A DNA stretch of 32,404 bases from Bacteroides sp. Marseille-P3684. GTDB lineage: Bacteria; Bacteroidota; Bacteroidia; Bacteroidales; Bacteroidaceae. The DNA lies in contig NZ_LT985808.1 of NCBI RefSeq assembly GCF_900291465.1, positions 3,617,079-3,649,482 on the forward strand, written 5' to 3'. The notes beneath the pieces are model-generated. The model saw only the letters and a list, made by a program, of their open reading frames with translations, ran no database searches and had not been told where the DNA came from. How positions within the stretch are numbered: the first letter of the stretch is position 1; every line of letters begins with the position of its first letter. The position numbers and the translations under genes were made by a program. This document shows, in pieces, positions 1-9,326 of the stretch.

Positions 1-197
1 TACTAAGATGTTTCAGTTCCCTGCGTTAGCCTCTGTCATTGACAGATGATGTCCCTTCAGGACACCGGGTTGTCCCATTCGGAGATCCGCGGGTCAAAGG
101 TCATTTGCACCTCACCGCGGCTTTTCGCAGCTTATCACGTCCTTCATCGCCTCCGAGAGCCTAGGCATCCACCATGTGCCCTTATCTACTTCCTTTC
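1..197 (-). rRNA. 23S ribosomal RNA, 5' part (runs off the window)
   Basis: Read on the minus strand this is the conserved start of bacterial 23S rRNA: the GGTGGATGCCTAGGCTC block, then GGAGGCGATGAAGGACGTG and GCTGCGAAAAGCC. Only about the first 200 nt are present; the rest lies before base 1. The 5' end near 197 is placed by the usual distance to GGATGCC and could be off by several bases. It follows 16S, tRNA-Ile and tRNA-Ala in a normal rrn order. Confidence 0.95.
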
Positions 198-330
198 CGT
201 CTTGCGGTATTGCTACCGCTACGGATTATACTCTTGGCTCTTGCGTCTTACTGTTATTGGGTTTGTACAACATGTCAAAGATCTTCTTCCAATTGACAAT
301 TGATAATGGACAATTGACAATTCTGGACTG
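198..330 (-). other. tRNA-Ala to 23S internal transcribed spacer with a 13-bp repeat
   Basis: Spacer of the rRNA operon. It holds two near-identical, near-palindromic 13-mers, CAATTGACAATTG at 290-302 and CAATTGACAATTC at 311-323, 21 bp apart. I see no gene. One strand of the 23S processing stem is expected here, but its partner lies outside the window. Confidence 0.6.
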
Positions 331-404
331 TGGAGAATAACGGATTCGAACCGTTGACCCCCTGCTTGCAAAGCAGGTGCTCTAGCCAGCTGAGCTAATC
401 CCCC
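331..404 (-). tRNA. tRNA-Ala (anticodon TGC)
   Basis: The minus-strand sequence folds as a 74-nt tRNA. The acceptor arm starts GGGGGAT, the D-arm is GCTCAGCTGG, the anticodon loop is CTTTGCAAG with anticodon TGC, and the T-loop is GGTTCGAATCC. No CCA is encoded right after the discriminator. It sits in the 16S-23S spacer behind tRNA-Ile, the usual arrangement in Bacteroidales rrn operons. Confidence 0.97.
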
Positions 405-420
405 TTCGTTTTCCGGGCGG

Positions 421-451
421 CAAAGGTACGCTTTTCTGTACGTTCCGCAAG
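421..451 (-). promoter_or_regulatory. possible internal promoter between tRNA-Ile and tRNA-Ala
   Basis: On the minus strand a TACCTTTG box (complement of 421-428) matches the Bacteroides -7 consensus TAnnTTTG. It has CTTG (complement of 448-451) 19 bp upstream, where TTTG is expected. The -7 box is identical to that of the main rRNA promoter at 2413-2420. Transcription would enter tRNA-Ala and 23S. The -33 element is imperfect, so this is tentative. Confidence 0.3.
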
Positions 452-478
452 CGGATGCCCGGACTTTTTTTTTCGGAG

Positions 479-552
479 TAGTCCCAGGCAGAGTTGAACT
501 GCCGACCTCTACATTATCAGTGTAGCGCTCTAACCAACTGAACTATAGGACT
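479..552 (-). tRNA. tRNA-Ile (anticodon GAT)
   Basis: The minus strand reads as a 74-nt tRNA. The acceptor arm AGTCCTA pairs with TGGGACT, the D-arm is GTTCAGTTGG, the anticodon loop is CTGATAATG with anticodon GAT, and the T-loop is AGTTCAACTCT. It is the first tRNA after 16S. Confidence 0.97.
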
Positions 553-615
553 GTCAGTCTAACCTCAATCTGCCCGGACAATGCCCGGCTTCTCTGGTTC
601 TCCTTCATATCTTTA

Positions 616-641
616 CAAACAAACATCAGCAGTACAAGACC
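616..641 (-). other. 3' strand of the 16S processing stem
   Basis: This segment downstream of 16S is largely complementary to 2331-2357 in the leader. They share AGTACAAGA exactly, plus flanking CAAACA and AG-AG matches. In pre-rRNA the two would pair and bring the ends of 16S together, as an RNase III-type processing stem does. Confidence 0.65.
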
Positions 642-683
642 GGATAGAAAGGTCTCCATCCTATCGGAATCCTGAAGCTCCAG

Positions 684-2217
<1,534 letters not shown>

Positions 2218-2330
2218 AATGAATTTCTTTAATCTCTTTTGCCCGGATTTCCGATTTCCTTTTGACTTATTGTCCAGGTTTTGACGTTGACCTTTCATAC
2301 CCATTCCGCTGATTTTAAACCATCAGCAGA

Positions 2331-2357
2331 GCTCTTGTACTACTTGTCTGTTTGTTG
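2331..2357 (-). other. 5' strand of the 16S processing stem (rRNA leader)
   Basis: Leader segment whose RNA would pair with the stretch at 616-641 beyond the 3' end of 16S. A smaller hairpin with GCTGAT/ATCAGC arms lies beside it nearer to 16S (about 2308-2327). Both lie between the rRNA promoter and the 16S 5' end. Confidence 0.6.
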
Positions 2358-2412
2358 CATTCTTTTCAAGTATCTAACGCTTTGCAGCGGCTTTCCTTAT
2401 CGAAAGCGGATG

Positions 2413-2444
2413 CAAAGGTAGAGCTTTTGGGTATTCCCTCCAAA
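2413..2444 (-). promoter_or_regulatory. rRNA operon promoter (Bacteroides type)
   Basis: On the minus strand TTTG (complement of 2441-2444) is followed after exactly 20 bp by TACCTTTG (complement of 2413-2420). This fits the sigma-ABfr consensus TTTG-N19/20-TAnnTTTG. Transcription would begin near 2406, giving a leader of roughly 190 nt before 16S. Confidence 0.8.
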
Positions 2445-2665
2445 CATTCTACGCACTTTTTTTGAATATTTTTTGAGGCTTTCTCCTAAAGGTTTCATTA
2501 ACAGATATGTTTTACAACATGTTTTTCGGGGATTGTTTCGTGGATGTGACGGGAAAACGGGCGGGGAATGGTGGATTGGGATGGAGAGAGCAGGATGTTT
2601 GTTTGCGTTTGTTTACATTTTAAAAGGGAATTACAGAATTGGCGGGTATGGGAGATACATATAAT
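2445..2665. other. gene-free stretch upstream of the rRNA promoter
   Basis: AT-rich just above the promoter (a T run at about 2457-2473), then G-rich on the plus strand. No convincing reading frame, tRNA or terminator is seen. The T-rich part directly above the -33 box could act as an UP-like element; that is inference. Confidence 0.5.
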
Positions 2666-2899
2666 AATGTAGGGGCGACCGGTCGGGTCGCCCGGTCCAA
2701 TCCTTATTGCCCGTTATTATGGGGGACAATATTATTTGTTGGTAATTGGGGGGGGGGTGATGAAACGGGTGTTTATGGAATGTGCATTACATAGACCATC
2801 CGTTATTGGACCCGGCGTTATTGGACCATTCATTGATGGACCACCGTTATTGGGTCGGGCGTTGTTGGACCGGGCGACCAGACCGGTCGCCCCTACATT
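2666..2899. repeat. BIME-like element: two inverted REP-like hairpins around a degenerate repeat
   Basis: The 35-bp end at 2666-2700 and the end at 2865-2899 are inverted copies with one mismatch. Each end also folds on itself: GGGCGACC, a 5-nt loop, then GGTCGCCC. Between them at about 2811-2874 is a run of degenerate units built on CGTTATTGGACC. The layout resembles REP-inverse REP pairs (BIMEs) or a small non-autonomous transposon. No transposase and no clear target duplication are visible. Short palindromes carrying GTAGGGGCGA are familiar as dispersed repeats in many bacteria; that family link is from memory. Confidence 0.7.
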
Positions 2900-2928
2900 C
2901 GTGTGGTGGACATTCCGGAATTGCGTTT

Positions 2929-3374
2929 TGACAAAATGTCAAACGAAGGGGGCTACAATGTCTTTCCTCGCACCAAAATACGATTTGGTGGATTCGGAGG
3001 GCCTTCTCGGGCGATTCGCAAAATACAAATTGATGCAGACAGGGGTGTCGGAACAACATTCCGGAGGGTGTTGGGAACGGATGGATGTCCTTTTTCTGTT
3101 TTCTGTTCCTAATGGGTTCCTTTTTATTACCTTCCGATTTGTTGACAGCACCCTTCTTCTAGAGAGTGAAACTCACTTCTTTTTACTTCCGTTTTCCAAA
3201 GATTTGACTTCCGGGCACGAAACAATTGTGTTTGGGAGGTGAAACTATATTGTTTGAGGCGGCAAACTATATTGTTTGGCGCGCGAAACAATATTGTTCC
3301 GGGCACGTTTTGTCTGTTTTTCGAAAATGAAATGTATAGTTTTCTAAAATGAAGGGCATTTTTCCGGCGTTTCG
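2929..3374 (+). repeat. dispersed non-coding element, copy 1 (contains a 22-bp-period array)
   Basis: About 445 bp that recur in inverted orientation at 22660-23094. Conserved modules in order: a TGACA-nnn-TGTCA dyad at 2929-2941; a block around GGCGATTCGCAAAATACA; a very similar block about 3118-3210 with CCTTCTTCTAGAGAG; then the 22-bp array. Open frames through it are not maintained between copies (one-base indels, frame changes), so a protein is unlikely. It sits between the rRNA operon and susC with no gene of its own. Confidence 0.8.
3197..3374. repeat. 22-bp-period palindrome array inside copy 1
   Basis: Successive 22-bp units are each a 16-bp dyad core plus a 6-bp spacer. Clear cores are GAAACAATTGTGTTTG, GAAACTATATTGTTTG, CAAACTATATTGTTTG and GAAACAATATTGTTCC, with spacers GGAGGT, AGGCGG, GCGCGC and GGGCAC. 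The first clear core starts at 3219. More degenerate units keep the same period on either side. The 22-bp period is not a multiple of three, which argues against coding. Confidence 0.75.
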
Positions 3375-4165
3375 TTTGCAATCATTCACCTTTCGTCTCC
3401 AGATTACCGGATTTTCGAAAAGGACGAGTTAGCGAGAAAGGGGGATTTTGATGTTTCTGTATTGTGAAGAGGCTAAAAGCATGGCAAAACGACAGATGAT
3501 AGGACGGGCGTCCGCTAAAAACAGGGAAAGAGGAGGAAAGGGATGACGAGAAACGAATCTCGCGAAGAATCATTCAGGATTTTTCAACTTTCATCCGCTA
3601 AAAGGAACCTTCAGAAAACGAACAAGGATGGGCACAAAAATATATACAATGCACTACCGTCAGCAGAAGACAAGGCTTCCGTCCGATAAAAAACACAGCA
3701 GAGGAAAGGAAGGAGACGGCTGCTGCCTGAAAACAGAAAAGGAGCTCGGAAAACCTCACAGAAGGCTTTTCGTATGAATATACAATAAGCCCAACGAAAG
3801 CGAAGCGGCATTCCACAGATGCACGATTCGGGTCCTACATATTATGAGACAAGGAGGAAGGATGCGTCGGATAAACTGATAATAAAAACGCTAAAATCAT
3901 GTGTATCATTTCGACAAGAAGGGGTAGCTGCTGAGTAATATTGCAAATTTCAACGTGAAAAAAGGCAGCAAAAAGTGAACAAAAATGTTTGGAGACATCG
4001 GGGAAACTTGCCAATATTGCAACCGGGATAGAAAAGAGACAAGAGCTTTCAAACCTATTGAACCCTGAATTAAAAGAAAAAATCCCTACACATGCAAAAG
4101 CAACCAGTCTTCTTTTCCATCCTTGACAAGTAACTAATTATTTAACAACCTAAACAACCATTTCA
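3375..4165. other. long gene-free region and leader upstream of susC
   Basis: About 790 bp, purine-rich on the plus strand, with no convincing gene on either strand. It holds two copies of AATATTGCAA (3937-3946 and 4013-4022), 76 bp apart. The first overlaps TAATATTG, a one-mismatch relative of the -7 box, but without a good -33 partner. No Shine-Dalgarno is seen before susC, as is usual in this phylum. The susC promoter is probably here but I could not place it. Confidence 0.4.
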
Positions 4166-7100
4166 ATGAAAAATGCCATGAATTTAAAGGCAGTGGGGCT
4201 GCTGGTACTGTTCAGCCTCATTTCTCTGTGGACCTATGCACAGAGTCTGACCGTGAAGGGCGTTGTCAAAGATTCCAATGGTGAGAGCATCATTGGTGCC
4301 AACGTCCTCGAAAAAGGTACGACAAACGGGACAATCACGGACCTGGACGGCAACTTTACACTGAAAGTGTCCGGGAAAGACGCCATCCTGCAGGTGTCTT
4401 TCGTCGGGTTCCGCTCAGAGGAAGTGTCCGTCGGTGGAAAAACAACCTTCAACATCACCTTGCAGGAAGATTCCAAAGCGCTGGAAGAGGTCGTCGTCAT
4501 CGGTTATGGTAGCGCACGCCGCAGCGACGTGACCGGTTCCATCGCCTCGGTGGATGGTGACAAGCTGCGCGAGATGCCGGCAACCAACGTGACGTACGCC
4601 TTGCAGAACCGGGTGGCAGGTGTCGACATGGCACAGACGTCCTCGGCTCCGGGAGCTTCGATGCAGATACGTATCCGTGGTACGCGTTCGCTGAATGCGA
4701 GCAACGACCCGCTGATCGTGCTGGACGGAATCCCCTTCATGGGCAACCTGTCGGACATCAACCCGAGCGACATCAAGAGCCTGGACATCCTGAAGGATGC
4801 TTCGTCGACAGCTATTTACGGTTCACGCGGTGCGAACGGTGTCATCATCATCACAACCCACAAGGGCACGCAAGGCACGCCTGCCAAGTTCACATACAAT
4901 GGCTATGTGGGCATGAAGAAGGTGTTCTCCAAATACCCGATGATGCACGGACAGAAGTTTGCCGAGATGCGCAAGATGGCGGGCAAGTTCGAGAATTCCG
5001 TCGACGAGTCGGATGACACGGACACGGACTGGCAGGACCTGATGTTCCGCAACGGTTATGTCAACAGCCACGACATCAGTGTTGCCGGTGGTACCCAACG
5101 CGGAGGATACAGCTTCGGTGCTGCCTACTACAAGGACCAGGGCGTAATCCCGACACAGAACTATACGCGTTACTCCGTCCGGGGCTCATTTGACCAGGGT
5201 GTGGGCGAGTATTTCCGTTTCGGACTCGTCAGCAATACCAACTACAACGTGACGAAGGGACAGAACATCGGACTCTACGGGGTGCTGGCTGCCACGCCGC
5301 TCACCAATCCGTACAACGAAGACGGAAGCTTGAAGCGGACGGTGAAATACAACAGCCAGGACGAGGCATTCGTCCTGACACGGAGCGTCGTGGAGGGTCT
5401 GTCTGACAGTTGGATTAACCGGACGGAAGGATTCGGTACCTACAACAACCTTTTCGGAGAGGTCAAGTTCCCGGGAAAGGGCGCATGGGAAGGCCTCAAA
5501 TATCGCATCAACATCGGATTGAACTACCGTTCGAGCAAGAACGGAACCTTCACCGGAGAAGGGGTCAACAGCACCACGGCAGACACCCCGTCGACGGCTT
5601 CGCTCGAACATAAGGAGACTACCAACTGGACCGTGGAGAACCTTCTGACCTACGACCACACCTTCGGCAAGCATCAGCTGAACGTGGTGGGCATGTATTC
5701 AGCGGAACAGACCGTCTATACCATTTCGCACATTGCCGGACGTGACATCCCTGCCGAGTATTTCCAGTTCTACAACATCGGACGTGCCGAGAGCACCATC
5801 ACCGTCGACCCTTCCAAGTGGGACTACCAGAAGAGCGGACTGATGTCGTGGATGGGACGTGTGATGTACACCTACGACAACCGTTACATGCTGATGGCGA
5901 CCGTACGTGCCGACGCATCCTCCCGCCTGGCAAAAGGGCACCAATGGCACACCTATCCGGCAGTCTCCGCAGGATGGAACATCCGTCAGGAGGAATTCAT
6001 GGACAACGTGAAGTGGCTCGATGCCCTGAAACTCCGCGTCGGTTACGGACAGACCTCCAACCAGGCAGTCGACCCATACAAGACCTGGGGACGGCTTGCC
6101 ACCCGTCCGTATAACTTCGGTCCTACGGGCTATGCCACCGGCAAGTTCGTGTCGGAACTGCCGAACGCCGAGCTGGGCTGGGAGTACTCCTCGACCTGGA
6201 ACTTCGGTCTGGACTTCACCCTGTTGGGCGGCAGACTGTCGGGAACATTGGAATACTATATCCAGAACACCACCGACCTGCTGCAGAGCGTCAGCCTGCC
6301 TTCCACCTCCGGCGTGGAACGCTACATGGCAAACGTGGGCAAGACTCGCAACCGCGGTGTCGAACTGACATTGAACGGCATCATCCTGGAGAACCGCAAC
6401 GGCTGGTCATGGGATGCCAGCCTCAACCTCTCGGCTAACCGGAACAAGCTGACGTCCCTCGCTTCGGGGGCTGACCGGGACGAGCCCAACAACTGGTTCG
6501 TCGGTTATCCCATCGACTGTATCTATGACTACGAGAAGGTCGGTCTGTGGAACAGCGACGACCCCGACTTCCAATACCTCAACATCCTGGAGCCGGGCGG
6601 CAACGAAGGTATGATTAAGGTGAAATACACCGGCGAGCGTGACGAGACGGGCAAGCCGCTGCGTGCCATCGGACCTGCCGACCGCCAAATCATCAGCATG
6701 GAGCCCAAGTTCCAAGGCGGATTCAGTACACGCGTCTCCTACAAGGACTTCGACCTGAACATCATCACCGCCTTCCGTTACGGCGGCAAGCTCATCAGCA
6801 CGCTGCACCACTCCAGCGGTTACCTGAACATGCTCTCCGGACGTCGCGGACAAGTCGACGTAGACTACTGGACGCCTGAGAACAAGAACGCCAACTATCC
6901 CAAGCCCGGCGGTATCAACAGCAGCGACAACCCGAAATACGGCAGCACGCTGGGACTCTTCGACGCCTCCTACTGGAAGGTGCGCAACATCACGCTGGGC
7001 TACAACTTCGACCATCAGAAGTGGGTAGAGCGCATCGGTCTCCAGAGCCTGCGTGCCTACCTGTCGGTACAGAACCCGTTCGTCATCTGCTCTCCCTTCC

Positions 7101-7249
7101 ACAAGGAGACCGGACTTGACCCGGAAACCAATTCGTACGGCGACGAGAACGTGGCAGTGACCGGTGCCATCCAACACCGTTTCCTGACCGTGGGTACCAA
7201 CTCACCGTCGACCCGCAACTTCTTATTCGGTATTAACTTAACATTCTAA
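4166..7249 (+). CDS. susC: SusC/RagA-family TonB-linked outer membrane transporter
   Basis: 1027-residue outer membrane channel that with SusD imports glycans or other large nutrients using TonB energy. Residues 1-26 look like a signal peptide (hydrophobic run ending TYAQ). Residues about 28-112 are a carboxypeptidase-D-like beta-sandwich. EEVVVIGYGSA at 107-117 leads into the plug, which carries the SusC-family stretch DPLIVLDGIP. The rest is a long beta-barrel ending in NFLFGINLTF, an aromatic C-terminus expected for outer-membrane insertion. Length is typical. An alternative start is Met5. susD follows after 6 bp, so the two are co-transcribed. Unusually, no glycosidase, surface glycan-binding protein or regulator adjoins the pair, so the substrate cannot be inferred. 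The symbol is the family name. Confidence 0.95.
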   Translation: MKNAMNLKAVGLLVLFSLISLWTYAQSLTVKGVVKDSNGESIIGANVLEKGTTNGTITDLDGNFTLKVSGKDAILQVSFVGFRSEEVSVGGKTTFNITLQEDSKALEEVVVIGYGSARRSDVTGSIASVDGDKLREMPATNVTYALQNRVAGVDMAQTSSAPGASMQIRIRGTRSLNASNDPLIVLDGIPFMGNLSDINPSDIKSLDILKDASSTAIYGSRGANGVIIITTHKGTQGTPAKFTYNGYVGMKKVFSKYPMMHGQKFAEMRKMAGKFENSVDESDDTDTDWQDLMFRNGYVNSHDISVAGGTQRGGYSFGAAYYKDQGVIPTQNYTRYSVRGSFDQGVGEYFRFGLVSNTNYNVTKGQNIGLYGVLAATPLTNPYNEDGSLKRTVKYNSQDEAFVLTRSVVEGLSDSWINRTEGFGTYNNLFGEVKFPGKGAWEGLKYRINIGLNYRSSKNGTFTGEGVNSTTADTPSTASLEHKETTNWTVENLLTYDHTFGKHQLNVVGMYSAEQTVYTISHIAGRDIPAEYFQFYNIGRAESTITVDPSKWDYQKSGLMSWMGRVMYTYDNRYMLMATVRADASSRLAKGHQWHTYPAVSAGWNIRQEEFMDNVKWLDALKLRVGYGQTSNQAVDPYKTWGRLATRPYNFGPTGYATGKFVSELPNAELGWEYSSTWNFGLDFTLLGGRLSGTLEYYIQNTTDLLQSVSLPSTSGVERYMANVGKTRNRGVELTLNGIILENRNGWSWDASLNLSANRNKLTSLASGADRDEPNNWFVGYPIDCIYDYEKVGLWNSDDPDFQYLNILEPGGNEGMIKVKYTGERDETGKPLRAIGPADRQIISMEPKFQGGFSTRVSYKDFDLNIITAFRYGGKLISTLHHSSGYLNMLSGRRGQVDVDYWTPENKNANYPKPGGINSSDNPKYGSTLGLFDASYWKVRNITLGYNFDHQKWVERIGLQSLRAYLSVQNPFVICSPFHKETGLDPETNSYGDENVAVTGAIQHRFLTVGTNSPSTRNFLFGINLTF

Positions 7250-7255
7250 CGAAGC

Positions 7256-9223
7256 ATGACAATGAAAAGCATATCCATCCCCGCCCGTCTGTTGGGAACG
7301 GCATTCCTTGCCCTCTCACTGACGACCTCCTGCTCGGACATCCTCGACGAGCAACCGCGCAGCACCTACGACCCGTCGTTCTTCAAGACGGAAAAAGGTG
7401 TCGAGGGAGGCATCACCTCCATGTATGCCCACCTGCGCTACATCTACGGACAAGCCTACTACTACAACTCCTGCCAGACCGGTACGGACGAAGCTACCTA
7501 TGGCTTCAGTGCCGACGGCAACTTCAAGGACGCCGACCTCTCGGGCGTCGGCAACCTGACGGCATCGACCAGCCGGAGCGACGCCTTGTGGGGAACTGCC
7601 TTCTCCAACATCAACACGGCCAACGGCGTCATCGAGAACGGCGCTTCCGTGGGCATCTCCGAAGCATTGGTTTCGGAGGCACGCTTCTTCCGCGCCTTCG
7701 ACTACTTCCTGCTCGTGCAGACCTTCGGCGGTGTGCCTCTTGATATGGGAGCCGGTGAATTGAAGTTCAACATTAACCCCAACCGCGTCTCGGTGCGGAA
7801 CACCGTGCCCGAAGTCTACACGAAAGCCATCTTCCCGGACCTGCTGAAAGCGGTCGAGAACCTGCCTGAACAGCCACGCGTGAAAGGCGGCGTCACCAAG
7901 ACCGTCGCACGGCTCTACCTCTCGAAGGCGTACCTGACTTATGCCTGGTGGCTGAAGAACCCCAACCAGATACCAACCTATCCGGAGTGTCCGCGTACAG
8001 ACCCCGACGGACACGATGCCGCCTGGTATTTCCAGCAGGCGTATGATGTGGCGGTGAAGGCCATCGAGAACCCCGGTCCCTTCGGCTTGCAGGAGAGCTT
8101 CTGGCAGGTCAATGCCGGACCGAACGACCGCAACAACGAGATTCTCCTCTATGCCGACCACACGCAGGAGGACGAGTACTACAACGGCGGAAGTCTCAGC
8201 TACGGCAGCGGCGGTGCACCCGACAACTTCGCCGGCTGGATGGTGAACTGGAACTACACCGACGCACGTTCATCCGACGGCAAGTCCGTGCTCATCCGTA
8301 CTGCCGAACAAAGCTACGGTCGTCCGTGGAACCGCATGGCACCGCCCCAGGGAGTCTTCACCCATACCTTTGCCGACAAGACGCACGACTCGCGCTTCGA
8401 CGGAACGTTTACCACCGTCTACCGCGGCAACTGGTCGACGAACGGGAAGACCTGGGAGTCAGTCCCCAATGCCAACGGCATGCAGGTGAAAGAGCGGGAA
8501 CCTGTCTTCTCGTTCGTAGCAGAAGACATGGACAAGGTAAACTACTCGGAAGAGGCAGCCAAGCAGAACAACCTGGGTGCAGGGACACTGCCGGGACGTG
8601 CCGACTGGGTATTGGGACTGGACAAGGTCAGCCGCTATGCCTATCCGGGACTGTGGAAGCTCGGCCCGTACCGCACTGACAATGGTTCGGGACCCGGACA
8701 ACCGAACGCCGGAAGTACCCGTCCGTATAACATCGCCAAGTTCTCCGAACTCTACCTGCTGGCAGCCGAAGCTGCCGTCGAGGGAGCCCGGACACAAGCC
8801 GGGAAGACTGCCCGTGACCTGGTGAATGTGCTCCGTGCACGTGCCGGACGGTGGACGTACAGCAACGCGGAATACAAGGAGGTCGACCGTGACTTCAGTG
8901 CCGAGATGGTGGCAGCAACCCCGGCGACCATCGACATCAACTACATCCTCGACGAGCGCAGCCGCGAGTTCTTCGGTGAAGGCTACCGCTGGTTCGACCT
9001 GGTGCGTACGCAGAAGTGGAACGAGTATGCCGACACCTACACCATCTGCGGCAAACTGCCCGAACAGGGATACAACGTCAAGACGGACCACACGCCGAAG
9101 ACGCATCAGCGCACCATCAAGCCCTTCCACTACCTCCGCCCCATTCCGCAAGGACAGCTGGACGGCATGGAGATGAGTGCCGATGAGAAGAAGGCCTACC
9201 AGAATCCGGGCTATCGTGACTAA
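7256..9223 (+). CDS. susD: SusD/RagB-family surface lipoprotein
   Basis: 655-residue partner of the SusC channel; it caps the transporter on the cell surface and binds the substrate. The N-terminus is a lipoprotein signal with the lipobox ending LTTSC, so Cys26 would be lipidated. The next residues SDILDEQPRSTYDP are a typical SusD opening. Helical TPR-like regions follow (e.g. SEARFFRAFDYFLLVQTFGGVP and AKFSELYLLAAEAA), as does the late motif LDERSREFFGEGYRWFDLVR. The ending YQNPGYRD is characteristic of the family. Start is Met1 or Met3. At 655 residues it is at the longer end of the family. Transcription ends at the hairpin at 9259-9308. Confidence 0.95.
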   Translation: MTMKSISIPARLLGTAFLALSLTTSCSDILDEQPRSTYDPSFFKTEKGVEGGITSMYAHLRYIYGQAYYYNSCQTGTDEATYGFSADGNFKDADLSGVGNLTASTSRSDALWGTAFSNINTANGVIENGASVGISEALVSEARFFRAFDYFLLVQTFGGVPLDMGAGELKFNINPNRVSVRNTVPEVYTKAIFPDLLKAVENLPEQPRVKGGVTKTVARLYLSKAYLTYAWWLKNPNQIPTYPECPRTDPDGHDAAWYFQQAYDVAVKAIENPGPFGLQESFWQVNAGPNDRNNEILLYADHTQEDEYYNGGSLSYGSGGAPDNFAGWMVNWNYTDARSSDGKSVLIRTAEQSYGRPWNRMAPPQGVFTHTFADKTHDSRFDGTFTTVYRGNWSTNGKTWESVPNANGMQVKEREPVFSFVAEDMDKVNYSEEAAKQNNLGAGTLPGRADWVLGLDKVSRYAYPGLWKLGPYRTDNGSGPGQPNAGSTRPYNIAKFSELYLLAAEAAVEGARTQAGKTARDLVNVLRARAGRWTYSNAEYKEVDRDFSAEMVAATPATIDINYILDERSREFFGEGYRWFDLVRTQKWNEYADTYTICGKLPEQGYNVKTDHTPKTHQRTIKPFHYLRPIPQGQLDGMEMSADEKKAYQNPGYRD

Positions 9224-9258
9224 GCCTGTCTGAGGGACAACAGCCCTGCTGATACAGC

Positions 9259-9312
9259 AAGAGGGTGCATCAAAGTGAGCCGACGGCTCTCCCTTGATGC
9301 ACCCTCTTTATA
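9259..9312. terminator. bidirectional terminator between susD and murF
   Basis: 15-bp arms AAGAGGGTGCATCAA (9259-9273) and TTGATGCACCCTCTT (9294-9308) are perfect inverted repeats, with an inner GAGCC/GGCTC hairpin. T-rich sequence follows on the plus side and A-rich sequence on the other. The genes on either side converge, so one hairpin can serve both. Confidence 0.85.
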
Positions 9313-9326
9313 TAGGTATGCGTTGG

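Noticed and set aside
2736-3242. 168-codon frame running from the REP-like region into repeat element copy 1
   Set aside because: Its first part only translates the GTTATTGGACC repeats and its second part translates a non-coding repeat. The frame is not maintained in copy 2.
3382-3816. Short minus-strand frames upstream of susC
   Set aside because: Ser/Phe/Cys-rich products reflecting purine-rich DNA on the other strand; no motifs, no promoter and no relation to neighbours.
6407-7177. Long open frame on the minus strand inside susC (and others inside susD, murF, MBOAT, both SGNH genes, DUF4249 and the TonB receptor)
   Set aside because: GC-rich coding DNA keeps stop codons rare on the opposite strand. 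These frames have low-complexity Val/Arg/His-rich products, no motifs, and lie wholly within well-supported genes.
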